A program made the translations under genes and the position numbers. From Arthrobacter_M sp030063245 (GTDB taxonomy: Bacteria > Actinomycetota > Actinomycetes > Actinomycetales > Micrococcaceae): DNA of 64,000 bases. Within the stretch, counting starts at the first letter, position 1; each line of letters begins with the position of its first letter. Positions 43,259 through 52,073 of this stretch are shown here, in pieces. The notes below the pieces were generated by a model. The model searched no databases, was not told the DNA's origin, and saw only the letters and a program-made list of their open reading frames with translations. The stretch covers positions 4,216,001-4,280,000 of the forward strand of contig NZ_CP180316.1 in assembly GCF_051131705.1 (NCBI RefSeq). The letters are read 5' to 3'.

Positions 43259-44710
43259 ATGTCTGAAACCGCTACCGCCGCTGAATCTGCCACCCGCACA
43301 CCCTCCGGACGGGTGGCCTTAGCCGCCGCCGATGCGCGCATCCCGCTTGGCCCGCTCGATGGCCGGTACCAGCGGGCGGTCGCACCGCTGGTGGACTACC
43401 TCTCCGAAGCTGCGCTGAACCGGGACCGGGTGGCCGTCGAGGTCGAATGGCTGATCCACCTCACGTCGCACCGGGTGCTGCCCGGAACCGTTGAGCTGGA
43501 CGCCGATCAGCAAGCTCAACTGCGCGCCATCGTGACCGGGTTCGACGCCGGCTCTGTGGCGGAACTGGCCGAAATCGAAAAGGTTACGGTCCATGATGTG
43601 AAGGCGGTGGAATACTACCTCGGGCGAAGGCTGCCGAGCATCGGAATCGAAAATCTCACGTCGCTGGTTCACTTCGGCTGCACCAGCGAGGACGTCAACA
43701 ACCTCTCCTACGCAATGGGCATCAAGGGCGCCGTGCAGAATGTCTGGCTTCCGGCCGCCCGGGCACTGGTGGCCAAAATCACGGAAATGGCGCAGACGAA
43801 CCGCGCCGTTCCCATGCTCTCCCGTACGCACGGCCAGCCCGCCACACCAACGACGCTGGGTAAGGAGCTCGCGGTGACGGCGCATCGACTCGGCCGGCAG
43901 CTAAAGCGCGTGGAAAACACTGAATATCTGGGCAAGATCAACGGAGCCACCGGGACCTATGCCGCGCACTACGCCTCTGTGCCCTCGGCGGACTGGGAGC
44001 AGGTCTCGCGCAGTTTCATTGAAGGGCTGGGCCTGACCTGGAACCCGCTCACGACGCAGATCGAGTCGCACGACTGGCAAGCCGAGCTTTACTCCGACAT
44101 GGCCCGCTTCAACCGCATTCTGCACAACCTCTGCACGGACGTCTGGAGTTACATCTCCATCGGCTACTTTGCCCAGGTTCCTGTTCCCGGCGCCACCGGG
44201 TCCTCGACCATGCCGCACAAAGTCAACCCGATCCGCTTTGAAAACGCCGAGGCCAATCTGGAGATGTCCAGCGCACTGCTGGATACCCTTGCGGCCACGC
44301 TGGTGACCAGCCGCTGGCAGCGGGACCTGACCGATTCCTCCAGCCAGCGCAACATCGGCGTCGCCTTCGGTCATTCACTGCTGGCCATCAACAACGTACT
44401 GGGCGGCTTGGACAGGCTGGACACCGCCGAGGACGTGCTGGCGGCCGATTTGGACCAAAACTGGGAGGTGCTGGGCGAGGCGATCCAGATGGTGATGCGT
44501 GCGGAAGCGATCGCCGGCGTCCCTGGGATGGAAAACCCGTACGAAAGGCTCAAGGACCTGACCCGAGGGCAGCGTATAAATGCCGCCCGCATGCAGGACT
44601 TCGTCTCCAGGCTGGGGCTTTCCGCGGACGCCGAGGCGCGCCTGTTGGCCCTCACCCCCGGCGGCTACACCGGCATTGCGGACCTTCTCGTGGATCATCT
44701 GCGGGATTAG
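43259..44710 (+). CDS. purB: adenylosuccinate lyase
   Basis: This 483-residue enzyme of the fumarase/aspartase superfamily cleaves adenylosuccinate to AMP and fumarate and also SAICAR in purine synthesis. The signature GSSTMPHKVNP, with the catalytic Ser at about 315-316, is present. HFGCTSEDVNNLSYA and LSRTHGQPATPTTLGKELAV are also visible. The length and N-terminus resemble the PurB subgroup found in Escherichia coli. It is a single gene on the plus strand, followed by a perfect 16-bp repeat array. Confidence 0.95.
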   Translation: MSETATAAESATRTPSGRVALAAADARIPLGPLDGRYQRAVAPLVDYLSEAALNRDRVAVEVEWLIHLTSHRVLPGTVELDADQQAQLRAIVTGFDAGSVAELAEIEKVTVHDVKAVEYYLGRRLPSIGIENLTSLVHFGCTSEDVNNLSYAMGIKGAVQNVWLPAARALVAKITEMAQTNRAVPMLSRTHGQPATPTTLGKELAVTAHRLGRQLKRVENTEYLGKINGATGTYAAHYASVPSADWEQVSRSFIEGLGLTWNPLTTQIESHDWQAELYSDMARFNRILHNLCTDVWSYISIGYFAQVPVPGATGSSTMPHKVNPIRFENAEANLEMSSALLDTLAATLVTSRWQRDLTDSSSQRNIGVAFGHSLLAINNVLGGLDRLDTAEDVLAADLDQNWEVLGEAIQMVMRAEAIAGVPGMENPYERLKDLTRGQRINAARMQDFVSRLGLSADAEARLLALTPGGYTGIADLLVDHLRD

Positions 44711-44784
44711 TCGCTGCCGCACATACTTCAATACAGCCGGTTCAGCACCGCCGGTTCAGCACGTTTAGGGGCAGTCCAGGGGCA

Positions 44785-44880
44785 GGCAGTCCGGGGTCAA
44801 GGCAGTCCGGGGTCAAGGCAGTCCGGGGTCAAGGCAGTCCGGGGTCAAGGCAGTCCGGGGTCAAGGCAGTCCGGGGTCAA
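44785..44880. repeat. six perfect tandem copies of a 16-bp unit
   Basis: The unit GGCAGTCCGGGGTCAA occurs six times without a mismatch (44785-44880), with partial copies on both sides. It lies in the 291-bp gap between convergent purB and the MarR gene. It is non-coding and 16 is not a multiple of three. Perfect identity suggests recent or ongoing expansion. Confidence 0.95.
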
Positions 44881-45001
44881 GGCAGGCAGTTTGTAAGGCC
44901 CCACGGCGGCACTCACCAAGCGTTTCCGGCGCGACAGTGCCGACATCGGATACTCGGCGTCTTATAATCCTGTAGGTTTATGAGGCCGCCCAAGGTGGCG
45001 G

Positions 45002-45490
45002 CTACGAGCACGTAGGCGGCCCGTGGGCGTCCCTCAAGGTGGCGGCTACGCGGTTGCTTTCGACCTCGAACCGGGTTAGTAGACGCACCATGTCGCTGCG
45101 GTCCTCGGCGTTCCAATCTTCCAGCAGCTCATCGATGAGGGAATTTCCCGAACGCTGCAGTGCCTCCCCTGCCCGTTGCCCGGCCTGGGTGAGCACGATC
45201 AGCGAGGCCCGCGAATCCATCGGGTCCCCGGAACGACCAACGAGTCCAGCCTGTTGAAGGCGCGCGGTGATCTTGGAGATGTTGGAGGCTCCGGTGACCA
45301 TCCGCTCGGCCAGCGCCGAGGGCCGCTGGGCACCGGAGTTGTTCAGGATGGTGAGCAGCGTCAGGGCCCCCGGGTCCAGCACCACGCCCTCGCGCGCGGC
45401 GACCGCGGTGGTGAAGTCCGGCGCCGTCCATTGCGCCAAGATCCCGTTCAGGACCTGGATTAGCGCCGCATTCTGCTCCGTTGCGGCCAT
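45002..45490 (-). CDS. MarR family transcriptional regulator
   Basis: This is a 162-residue winged-helix regulator. Visible features are LDPGALTLLTILNNSGAQRP, SALAERMVTGASNISKITAR, LQQAGLVGRSGDPMDSRAS (recognition helix and wing) and a helical dimerisation tail. It begins two bases after the SDR gene stop on the same strand, so both form one transcript. MarR proteins usually repress their own operon and respond to aromatic or lipophilic compounds, which may be the substrates of the SDR. Confidence 0.9.
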   Translation of the reverse strand: MAATEQNAALIQVLNGILAQWTAPDFTTAVAAREGVVLDPGALTLLTILNNSGAQRPSALAERMVTGASNISKITARLQQAGLVGRSGDPMDSRASLIVLTQAGQRAGEALQRSGNSLIDELLEDWNAEDRSDMVRLLTRFEVESNRVAATLRDAHGPPTCS

Positions 45491-45492
45491 GG

Positions 45493-46236
45493 CTAGGCCT
45501 CGGTTCCGCCGTCTACACGCAGCACGACGCCGGTGATGAAGGCGGCCTGGTCCGAAAGCAGGAAGGCGGTTGCGTTGGCGATGTCCTCCGGCTGTCCCAG
45601 GCGCTTCATCGGGATCTCTGCGGCGTATCCGGCCTTGGCCTTGGGAGGCAGGGAAGCCAGCGCGGCGGTTTCAATGGCGCCCGGCGCCACCGCGTTGACG
45701 CGGATGCCCAGTGCCGCGTTTTCCTTGGCAACGCTGCGGGTCAAGGAAACCACCCCGTGCTTTGCCGCTCCATAGGGAGTCAGTTGGGGTGTGGCACTGA
45801 TGCCTGCCAGCGAGGCGATGTTCACGATGGAACCGCGTCCCTGCTCCAGGAAGTGGGCGACCTGGGTCTGCATGGCCAGAAAGGTGCCGCGCAAGGTCAC
45901 GTTGATGGTGCGGTCCCAGTCCGCGGCGGTGATCTCCTGCACGGGCTTGGGCATGGCCCCGACACCCGCGTTGTTCACTGCCATGTCCAAGCGGCCGAAG
46001 CTCTCGATTGCGAAGGGAACCAGAGCGTTGACCTCGTCCGCTTCGGCGACATTGGCATGCTTGTAGGCGGCGCGTCCGCCGGCGGCCTCGATGAGCGAAA
46101 CTGTTTCGGCGCCGGCCTCGTCGTTGACGTCTGAGACGATGATCGAGGCACCGTCGGCGGCTAGGTGCAGGGCAATGGCGCGGCCGATTCCGGCTCCGGC
46201 TGCAGTGACAAGTGCTACCTGGTTCTCAAAAAGCAT
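45493..46236 (-). CDS. SDR family NAD(P)-dependent oxidoreductase
   Basis: This is a 247-residue classical short-chain dehydrogenase. ALVTAAGAGIGRAIALHLAA (TGxxxGxG-type motif, with Ala for the first Gly region), NNAGVGA, the catalytic Ser in IVNIASLAG, and the YxxxK motif in PYGAAKHGVV are present. VRVNAVAPGAIET-like text (RVNAVAPGAIETAALASLPP) follows. It starts at ATG 46236 after AGAAGAG; earlier in-frame sequence is not coding-like. It shares an operon with the MarR regulator. The substrate is unknown. Confidence 0.9.
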   Translation of the reverse strand: MLFENQVALVTAAGAGIGRAIALHLAADGASIIVSDVNDEAGAETVSLIEAAGGRAAYKHANVAEADEVNALVPFAIESFGRLDMAVNNAGVGAMPKPVQEITAADWDRTINVTLRGTFLAMQTQVAHFLEQGRGSIVNIASLAGISATPQLTPYGAAKHGVVSLTRSVAKENAALGIRVNAVAPGAIETAALASLPPKAKAGYAAEIPMKRLGQPEDIANATAFLLSDQAAFITGVVLRVDGGTEA

Positions 46237-46446
46237 GAGAAAAGCTCTTCTCCTTGGGTCGAATTTACTGTCGCATAGACAGCATATACCCGCGAGGTGC
46301 CCAGCGGAACACCGGCCCGGCAAACACCTCGTCCGGTAACCTCCCGGTATCACGCCGCAATCGAGGCGCAATGCCCGGGCGGACCAATGTGCCCCGGAGC
46401 AGGACGAGGCTACAGGGTGACGACACACAGGGGCGGTGTTGAAGTT

Positions 46447-47391
46447 TTACCCGGAGACGACCTCACGCCGGGATTCCCAGCGCCGTAGCAGCAAGGCGAT
46501 CAGCACCGCCGCGGCAATTCCAATCACCGTGAAAATGACTCGCTCAAGGGTCAGCTCGAAACCGCGCTCGACGTCGCCGAGAGAGGCGAAGATCAACAGC
46601 ATCGGTGTCAGAGCCAGCGCCTGCATCAGGTAGGCCCCTCCCATGGAATACCAGACGAGGAAGAACAGGCACAGCACGGCGACGATGACAGCGCCCCACA
46701 CGGGTAGGAACAGCACCACCAGCAGGGCCACCACGGCCCCCAGGAAGGTGCCGATGAGGCGCCCGTTTAAGGTCTCGCGGCGCTGGTTGGGCAGTGGTCG
46801 CAAGGCCATCAGTATGGTTACGGCGATCCAGTAGCCATGGGGGATGTTATTGGTCAGGCTCCAGAACATTATCGCCGCGCACAACAGGCCCACCGCGATG
46901 CCGTGCTCCCAGGCAGTTCGCTTTTCCACGGGCAGGGTCGGAGCCTGGAACTTCAGCATGCGGGTGATGAAGGCACCTACCACGCCACCGGCAAGAATCC
47001 ACAACGCCGCGGACCACCAGCTGAGGTTGATAGGACCCGGGCCAAACAGGATCACCATGATCGGTGTCAACGAGAGCAGCCCGGCGGAGCGCTGGTTGGT
47101 GACCGCAAACAGGACCGCAGAGATGAACATAAGCACCGCGATGGCCCACGGCGTTGAACCGGCCCATGCCGCCAACCCGCCAAGTGCGGCGCCCAGGACC
47201 ACCAGCAGCGCCGCCTGGCGCGGTCGACTCACCGGAGTGACCGCCATCCCCAGGCCCATCGCCAGGCCAAATCCCATGCTGGCCGAGGACCCTCCCAGCA
47301 CGCTCACGATTGCGGAAGGAATCAGGATTGCCACTAAAAGCTTTAACGTTATCGGCAGGGTTCCCGGTTGAGGGCGGCTAAAAATCACCAT
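46447..47391 (-). CDS. FUSC-type membrane protein (aromatic acid exporter-like)
   Basis: This 314-residue protein has two blocks of hydrophobic helices arranged as in fusaric-acid-resistance/YccS proteins. The second block contains NNIPHGYWIAVTILMALRPL and the RRETLNGRLIGTFLGAVVAL motif characteristic of FUSC. GGAAAGG precedes ATG 47391; the longer upstream frame is not supported. It probably exports aromatic or similar organic acids. It follows the SDR/MarR pair on the same strand after about 200 bp, but with a separate leader. Confidence 0.82.
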   Translation of the reverse strand: MVIFSRPQPGTLPITLKLLVAILIPSAIVSVLGGSSASMGFGLAMGLGMAVTPVSRPRQAALLVVLGAALGGLAAWAGSTPWAIAVLMFISAVLFAVTNQRSAGLLSLTPIMVILFGPGPINLSWWSAALWILAGGVVGAFITRMLKFQAPTLPVEKRTAWEHGIAVGLLCAAIMFWSLTNNIPHGYWIAVTILMALRPLPNQRRETLNGRLIGTFLGAVVALLVVLFLPVWGAVIVAVLCLFFLVWYSMGGAYLMQALALTPMLLIFASLGDVERGFELTLERVIFTVIGIAAAVLIALLLRRWESRREVVSG

Positions 47392-47725
47392 GGTGTCGTT
47401 ACCTTTCCATGGGCCGGCGGGTAGCAGCTGCACGAACCCTCCGAGGATGGATTTGGTGAAGAGATCGGCATTAACAACCACCATACTGGTGCGAATCCCT
47501 CTCGATCCCACGACGGAACACCATTATTCTTCTGGCACGAATCACCCCCGGCAATCCGTCCGGTCTGCTACACATGCAAGATGTGCGGGGTTGGCCCAGG
47601 ACGCTGGGCGCGCATGTCCGCCCCTTCACAATTGGACGTGGCGTGGTGTTTTCTTCGGTACGGGCGGCGGCCGCCCAAACCTCGCAAAAAAATGCGACAG
47701 CGATCGTTGGAAACCACAGGCTGCC

Positions 47726-47769
47726 GATTCTCGATTCGAACCATCCTTGAAATCCTTCGTTATCGAGAA
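47726..47769 (+). repeat. 44-bp dispersed repeat, copy 2
   Basis: The partner of 16373-16416, with 35 of 44 bases identical and no gaps. Here the outer arms are longer: TTCTCGAT (47729-47736) pairs with ATCGAGAA (47762-47769), so the RNA could fold. Confidence 0.65.
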
Positions 47770-47879
47770 GAGCTCCACCCAGCTCTCTGGCTCAAGGGTC
47801 ACACCAGGCTTGACCGTAGTCCGCCCGGCGGTTGGCGGACGCCATCGCACGGGCGGTCCAGTTGCTCTACGGAAAGTAC

Positions 47880-47909
47880 TTGACTAAATGGAAAGTACTT
47901 TCCTATACT
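47880..47909 (+). promoter_or_regulatory. sigma-70-type promoter with palindromic operator in the spacer
   Basis: TTGACT (47880-47885) and TATACT (47904-47909) are separated by 18 bases. The perfect 14-bp palindrome GGAAAGTACTTTCC (47890-47903) fills most of the spacer, and a half copy GGAAAGTACTT lies 19 bp upstream at 47871. A protein bound here would block RNA polymerase directly. The winged-helix regulator encoded second in the operon is the obvious candidate. Confidence 0.75.
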
Positions 47910-47944
47910 CGTGGAATCAGCCGCCAATAAGGAGAGGCCCCATA

Positions 47945-48388
47945 ATGGACGAGACAACGGGCAGCCCGTCGCCGGCACAGGCGCAGGCGCTTCTGGCCAA
48001 AGCCGATTCGATCGGGGCCGCATCGACCAACGCTGCGGCCTGGCCCGTGGCCATAATTTTCACCAGCCTGGCGATCCTGGGTTCCATGCTGATGATCGGA
48101 ATGCAGATCGTTTCCCATACCGGGTACGGCGCGCCGCTGCTGGCCGCGGCTGTGGGTGTTTGGGCCGTTGCGACGGCAAGCATCTGGCCGATGTTTCAGA
48201 GGTCGACCAAAGTCGGGTTCACGAAGCGGTTCCTGACATCCCTGGCCGCCTACTTCGCCCTGTACGGGGTTGCATTGGGTGTGGGGGTCAGTCTCTTCCG
48301 CGACGGCAACCTGTGGTTCTACATATCGTCCGCCATCGTCTTGGGCGGCATCGGCCTGGCCGCAGCCTTCCGCGAACTGCGCGCATGA
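47945..48388 (+). CDS. small multi-helix membrane protein
   Basis: This 147-residue protein starts at ATG 47945, preceded by AAGGAGAGG. After about 30 polar residues there are four hydrophobic helices: AWPVAIIFTSLAILGSMLMI, APLLAAAVGVWAVATASIW, FLTSLAAYFALYGVALGVGV and WFYISSAIVLGGIGLAAAF. I know of no catalytic motif. It overlaps the downstream regulator by ATGA. The pairing of such a protein with a roughly 100-residue winged-helix regulator is common in actinobacteria; the function is unknown. Confidence 0.8.
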   Translation: MDETTGSPSPAQAQALLAKADSIGAASTNAAAWPVAIIFTSLAILGSMLMIGMQIVSHTGYGAPLLAAAVGVWAVATASIWPMFQRSTKVGFTKRFLTSLAAYFALYGVALGVGVSLFRDGNLWFYISSAIVLGGIGLAAAFRELRA

Positions 48389-48690
48389 GCACTGCCTCGG
48401 ATCATCCCCGTCACAAGCTCAATGAGCTCGTCCACTCACCGGTCCGCTTTTCCATCATGGCAGCGCTGGCTCGTGCGGAATCCTTGGACTTCATGGACCT
48501 CCGTGACGCCATCCAGGTCAGCGATTCCGTCCTCAGCAAACAACTGTCCGTCTTGGAAAAGGCCGGCTACGTAAAGATCAAGAAGACTTTCGCCGGGAAG
48601 ATGCCGCGAACCTCGGCGAGTTTGACCGCGAACGGACGCGAGGCCTGGACTGGACACCTGCAGATCCTGCGGGACATTGCGGGGGGCTAA
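48385..48690 (+). CDS. winged-helix transcriptional regulator (ArsR/MarR-like, 101 residues)
   Basis: This is a 101-residue single-domain regulator: LNELVHSPVRFSIMAALARA, LRDAIQVSDSVLSKQLSVL (recognition helix), EKAGYVKIKKTFAGKMPRTS (wing) and SLTANGREAWTGHLQILRD. It belongs to the HTH_27 group of transcriptional regulators. It overlaps the membrane-protein gene by four bases and probably represses the shared promoter at 47880-47909, through the GGAAAGTACTTTCC palindrome. Confidence 0.88.
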   Translation: MSTASDHPRHKLNELVHSPVRFSIMAALARAESLDFMDLRDAIQVSDSVLSKQLSVLEKAGYVKIKKTFAGKMPRTSASLTANGREAWTGHLQILRDIAGG

Positions 48691-49295
48691 TGCTCTGTCA
48701 GCGGTTCGTGCGGATCGCGAGGAGTTTATGGCCCTCCGGGATCTTGCCCGTGAGGACTTCTGTGGCTTCTTTCGTAGGCGTTGCCATCCGGGCAAAATGA
48801 CCCTCGCCAAGGTGCGGCTCGCCGTGGCCTTCATGGGCAAGCCGGGCCAAAAGGCTGAAGATCGCAGCCAATGCCCGAGCGGAAGGCAAAACAGCACAGC
48901 ACGCCGCGGAACTCGTGCATCACCGCCGAACTCATCGACTATCCATGGCGGCCAGAGCTGCTCGTTGGGGACGCAGGAATTCGAAAAGTTCTCGCAGTCG
49001 CCATTACCGCCGTGGCTGCCCAAGCGTCTTTCGAGCGGGGTGGCCCGCGGCGGAACGACCTCCCGGTAGTGGCAGGCCCAGGTGAGCCCGGATTAACCCA
49101 AAGTAAAGCATCCGGCAGGCATAGCAGAGCAGGCACTCGCCAGCCCTCGGCGCAAACGACGAAGCCGCCATCCCGTCGACAAGTCTGCCAAGCGGGGCCA
49201 TTTGCCCGTTGAGATCCGGTGGAAAGGGGCACATCTCCCCACGGACCAACGTCGGCCCGCGGAGAACAGGAGCGTCGGCGGCCGGGAAAAGGAGC
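48691..49295. other. 605-bp stretch without a confident gene
   Basis: Frames on both strands lack ribosome sites and recognisable domains. A minus-strand frame at 48698-48889 (ending TEVLTGKIPEGHKLLAIRTN) looks partly protein-like and may be a gene remnant, but I cannot assign it. Confidence 0.4.
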
Positions 49296-49327
49296 CGTGC
49301 TCATCTGAGCACGGATGAATTGCTCAT
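49296..49327. promoter_or_regulatory. palindromic operator upstream of the polyol dehydrogenase
   Basis: CGTGCTCA-TC-TGAGCACG (49296-49313) is a perfect palindrome with 8-bp arms, and a third half-site TGCTCAT follows at 49321-49327. The same TGAGCA/TGCTCA half-sites occur between the SorC regulator and the ABC importer at 55080-55146. SorC is the likely ligand-sensitive binder. Confidence 0.7.
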
Positions 49328-49368
49328 ATGATACTCTGAAGCAAAGTTCCTGCAACCGAGGAGATTCG

Positions 49369-50850
49369 ATGACGAAACTGGCCTCCGCCGCCCTGCCTGT
49401 CCTGGCCGAACGCATCGGCGCCCCTGCCACACCGGGGTATGACCGCAGCACCCTGAAAACCGGTATTGTGCATTTCGGCATGGGCGGCTTCCACCGCGCT
49501 CATCAGGCCATGTACCTGGACCGGCTGATGAATCAGGGGAAAGCCCTGGACTGGGCCATCTGCGGCGTCGGTGTGCTGGCCCACGATGAGAAAATGAAGC
49601 AGGTAATGGCAGATCAAAACTGCCTCTACACCCTGCTGCTGAAGAATCCGGACGGCACCCGCGAGGCCCGCGTCATCGGCTCCGTTGCGCAGTACCTGTT
49701 CGCGCCGGACGATCCGGAGGCGGTGATCGAGAAGATGGCTTCCTCGGAAGTGCGCATCGTTTCACTTACCGTGACCGAGGGCGGCTACAACTTCCACCAT
49801 GTCACCGGGGAGTTCGACGCCACAAACCCGGACGTGCTGCTGGATCTGCAGCCCGGCGCCGCGCCGCGGACAACCTTCGGTCTCATCACCGAGGCCCTGG
49901 GCCGTCGGCGCGCGCGTGGCATGACGCCCTTCACCGTGATGTCCTGCGACAACATCCAGGGCAACGGGGACGTGGCCAAGAAGATGTTCACTGCATTTGC
50001 CTCCCTCAAGGACCCCGAACTCGGTGACTGGATGGCGGCGAATGTTCTGTTCCCGAACAGCATGGTGGACCGCATCACCCCTGTCACGACGGATGCCGAC
50101 CGCGAGGCCATCGCCGCCGAATTCGGCGTTGAGGATCAGTGGCCCGTGGTCTGCGAACCCTTTGAACAATGGGTGCTGGAGGATCATTTCAGTCTGGGCC
50201 GGCCCCCGTACGAGGATGCCGGGGTGCAGCTGGTGGAGGACGTCGAACCCTACGAGCTGATGAAACTGCGGCTGCTCAATGCCAGCCATCAGGGGTTGTG
50301 CTATTTCGGCTACCTGACCGGCTACCGTTACGCCCATGAGGTCGCTCAGGATCCCCTGTTCGCCCGGTTCCTGCTCGATTACATGGATCAAGAGGGCACC
50401 CCCACGCTCGCCGAACTGCCGGGCGTGGACCTGCCGCTTTACAAGCGCACCCTGATCGAACGCTTCTCCAATGCATACGTCCGTGACACGTTGGCGCGGC
50501 TGTGCGCGGAAAGTTCGGACCGGATCCCGAAGTGGCTGCTGCCGGTGATCCGGATCAATTTGGAGAACGACGGCGACATCTTCCGTTCAGCGGGCATCGT
50601 CGCGTCTTGGGCGCGGTACGCCGAGGGAGTCGACGAAAACGGCGGGGTGATCGACGTCGTCGACCGCCTCAAGGAGCCGCTGATGGCCGCGGCCGCACGG
50701 CAGCACGAGGATAAGCTCGCGTTTCTGGCCAACCGCGAGGTCTTCGGCGACCTGATCGACAGCGAGCGCTTCGTCGCCGCATACCTGCAGACCCTCGATA
50801 CGCTGCACACCGCGGGCGCACGCGCGGCCGTAGCCCAACTCGTCGGGTAG
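49369..50850 (+). CDS. mannitol dehydrogenase family (long-chain polyol) oxidoreductase
   Basis: This 493-residue enzyme starts at ATG 49369 behind GAGGAG. An N-terminal Rossmann domain (TGIVHFGMGGFHRAHQAMYL) is followed by a C-terminal helical domain with the family's catalytic K-x4-N-x2-H motif in MKLRLLNASHQ. Family members interconvert mannitol/fructose, arabinitol/xylulose or hexuronates. Because xylulokinase lies in the same apparent regulon, D-arabinitol to D-xylulose is an attractive role, with mannitol to fructose the alternative. Confidence 0.9.
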   Translation: MTKLASAALPVLAERIGAPATPGYDRSTLKTGIVHFGMGGFHRAHQAMYLDRLMNQGKALDWAICGVGVLAHDEKMKQVMADQNCLYTLLLKNPDGTREARVIGSVAQYLFAPDDPEAVIEKMASSEVRIVSLTVTEGGYNFHHVTGEFDATNPDVLLDLQPGAAPRTTFGLITEALGRRRARGMTPFTVMSCDNIQGNGDVAKKMFTAFASLKDPELGDWMAANVLFPNSMVDRITPVTTDADREAIAAEFGVEDQWPVVCEPFEQWVLEDHFSLGRPPYEDAGVQLVEDVEPYELMKLRLLNASHQGLCYFGYLTGYRYAHEVAQDPLFARFLLDYMDQEGTPTLAELPGVDLPLYKRTLIERFSNAYVRDTLARLCAESSDRIPKWLLPVIRINLENDGDIFRSAGIVASWARYAEGVDENGGVIDVVDRLKEPLMAAAARQHEDKLAFLANREVFGDLIDSERFVAAYLQTLDTLHTAGARAAVAQLVG

Positions 50851-50904
50851 CTGACGCTCCTGGCGCCAGCGTGACGCCCACGCATCCGCGTTCGCACCAG
50901 TAAA

Positions 50905-51532
50905 GTAGACCAGCTGTCTGCCGGTCTTTATGACTTGTCCGATGCCCGCCAGCGCATCGATCGCGCCCTCCTAGCCGCGAACGACTCCGAGCGGGCGCAT
51001 GATGTCTATGGCGTGCTGTCCAAGGGTCTGCGCCAGCGGGTTGCCTTGGCGAGGGCGTTACTCAGCGACCCTGAGGTGCTCTTCCTCGACGAGCCGACCT
51101 CGGGTCTGGATCCGTCGCCGCCCGAGGGGTTCATGAGTTGAGCGACGGGCTCCGCACGCGGGGCGTGACAATCTTTCTCACCGCTCACCGCCTCGAGGGG
51201 GCCCAGCGAATCTGCGATCGTGTTGCTATCTACACCACCCTGCGCGTGATCGGTCGACCCGACGCGCTGCGAGAGCAGTTGTTTGCCAGGACGCTCATGG
51301 TCAGGACCTCGTCCCGTTCCCCGAGCCGGACCGCGTCCTTGCCTGCCTCCCGGCCGTGGACGGTTGGCACCCGGACGGCCCCGAAGCATACGTCCTCGCT
51401 GTCTCCGATTCGACGTTGGCCGCACCAGAGGTTAGCCGGGTTCTCGTGGCGGCTGGCGCTGACGCGCTGTCGATCAGCGAGTCGCACCACTCGCTCGAGG
51501 ACGTCTACCTCAAGCTGATCAAGGAGGACTAA
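50905..51532 (+). pseudogene. ABC-type exporter ATPase, decayed
   Basis: Only the C-terminal half is left, and it is spread over frames. The first piece contains the signature region SKGLRQRVALARALLSDPEV and Walker B LFLDEPTSGLDP. After a small deletion, LRTRGVTIFLTAHRLEGAQR (H-loop) continues in a second frame. The family C-terminus SLEDVYLKLIKED is in a third, ending at TAA 51530-51532. Walker A is absent. It is a dead DrrA/CcmA-type drug-export ATPase, followed by a permease fragment. Confidence 0.8.
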
Positions 51533-51546
51533 GAGGCGAGTCGGAG

Positions 51547-51783
51547 GTGAGGATAAGCAGCAGACACGTCCGGGCCGTCTTCCGGAAGGAGCTCCGAGAG
51601 TACCGGCGCAACCGCTCCATCGTTGCGGCGATGGAGCGGTTGCCACTGTTCTTCGGCATCAACCCGCTGGTTGAGATCTTCCTGCTGCCCGCGTCGACAT
51701 CACACGCGCTCTCCCACGGCGACTTTCTGTCGTACCTGCCAGGCAATCCGGCGATCGCGCCGGTGGTCCTACGAGACTGCTGA
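51547..51783 (+). pseudogene. ABC-2 type permease, N-terminal fragment
   Basis: From GTG 51547 the frame begins VRAVFRKELREYRRNRSIVA, the typical cytoplasmic start of ABC-2 permeases, then INPLVEIFLLPASTSHALSH and LPGNPAIAPVVL. It ends after 78 residues, before any further membrane segment. It belongs with the decayed ATPase upstream; together they are the remains of one exporter, cut off where the toxin-antitoxin genes begin. Confidence 0.7.
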
Positions 51784-51790
51784 CAGGTCT

Positions 51791-51815
51791 GTACAAGACC
51801 AATACTTAGTTGTAC
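51791..51815. promoter_or_regulatory. inverted-repeat operator of the toxin-antitoxin pair
   Basis: GTACAA (51791-51796) and TTGTAC (51810-51815) are inverted with 13 bases between them, ending ten bases before the antitoxin start. This is the expected place for the Phd/RelE complex to repress its own promoter. Confidence 0.55.
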
Positions 51816-51824
51816 GTTTTATGC

Positions 51825-52073
51825 ATGGCAACCATGAATGTAAGTGCCGCGAGAGAGAACCTCCCAGCAGCGATGGAGACGGCACGAACAGAAGCGGTAT
51901 TTCTCGAGCGCTACGGCCGATCGGCCGCCGTATTGGTGAGTCCGGAACAATACGAGAAGATGATGCACGCTTTGGAAGAGACCGAGGACATCGCTGCCTT
52001 TGACGCCGCGATGGCCGAAGAGGGAGAGAATATACCGTGGGATCAGGCCAAGGCTGATCTCGGCTGGGTATGA
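51825..52073 (+). CDS. Phd/YefM family antitoxin
   Basis: This is an 82-residue antitoxin. The N-terminal part (MNVSAARENLPAAMETART, then EAVFLERYGRSAAVLVSPEQ) is the Phd/YefM DNA-binding fold. The acidic C-terminal tail (EETEDIAAFDAAMAEEGENI) wraps the toxin. Start ATG 51825 is annotated; ATG 51834 is an alternative. It overlaps the toxin gene by four bases (ATGA), the standard arrangement for tight co-translation. Confidence 0.9.
   Translation: MATMNVSAARENLPAAMETARTEAVFLERYGRSAAVLVSPEQYEKMMHALEETEDIAAFDAAMAEEGENIPWDQAKADLGWV

Larger units (their letters stand above)
47392..47944. other. 553-bp divergent intergenic region
   Basis: No gene is supported. It contains the second 44-bp dispersed repeat (47726-47769) and the promoter/operator of the downstream membrane-protein operon. 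The rest shows no recognisable feature. Confidence 0.55.

Noticed and set aside
44785..44880. CRISPR or origin iterons
   Set aside because: Units of 16 bp touch each other with no spacers, and no replication gene is near.
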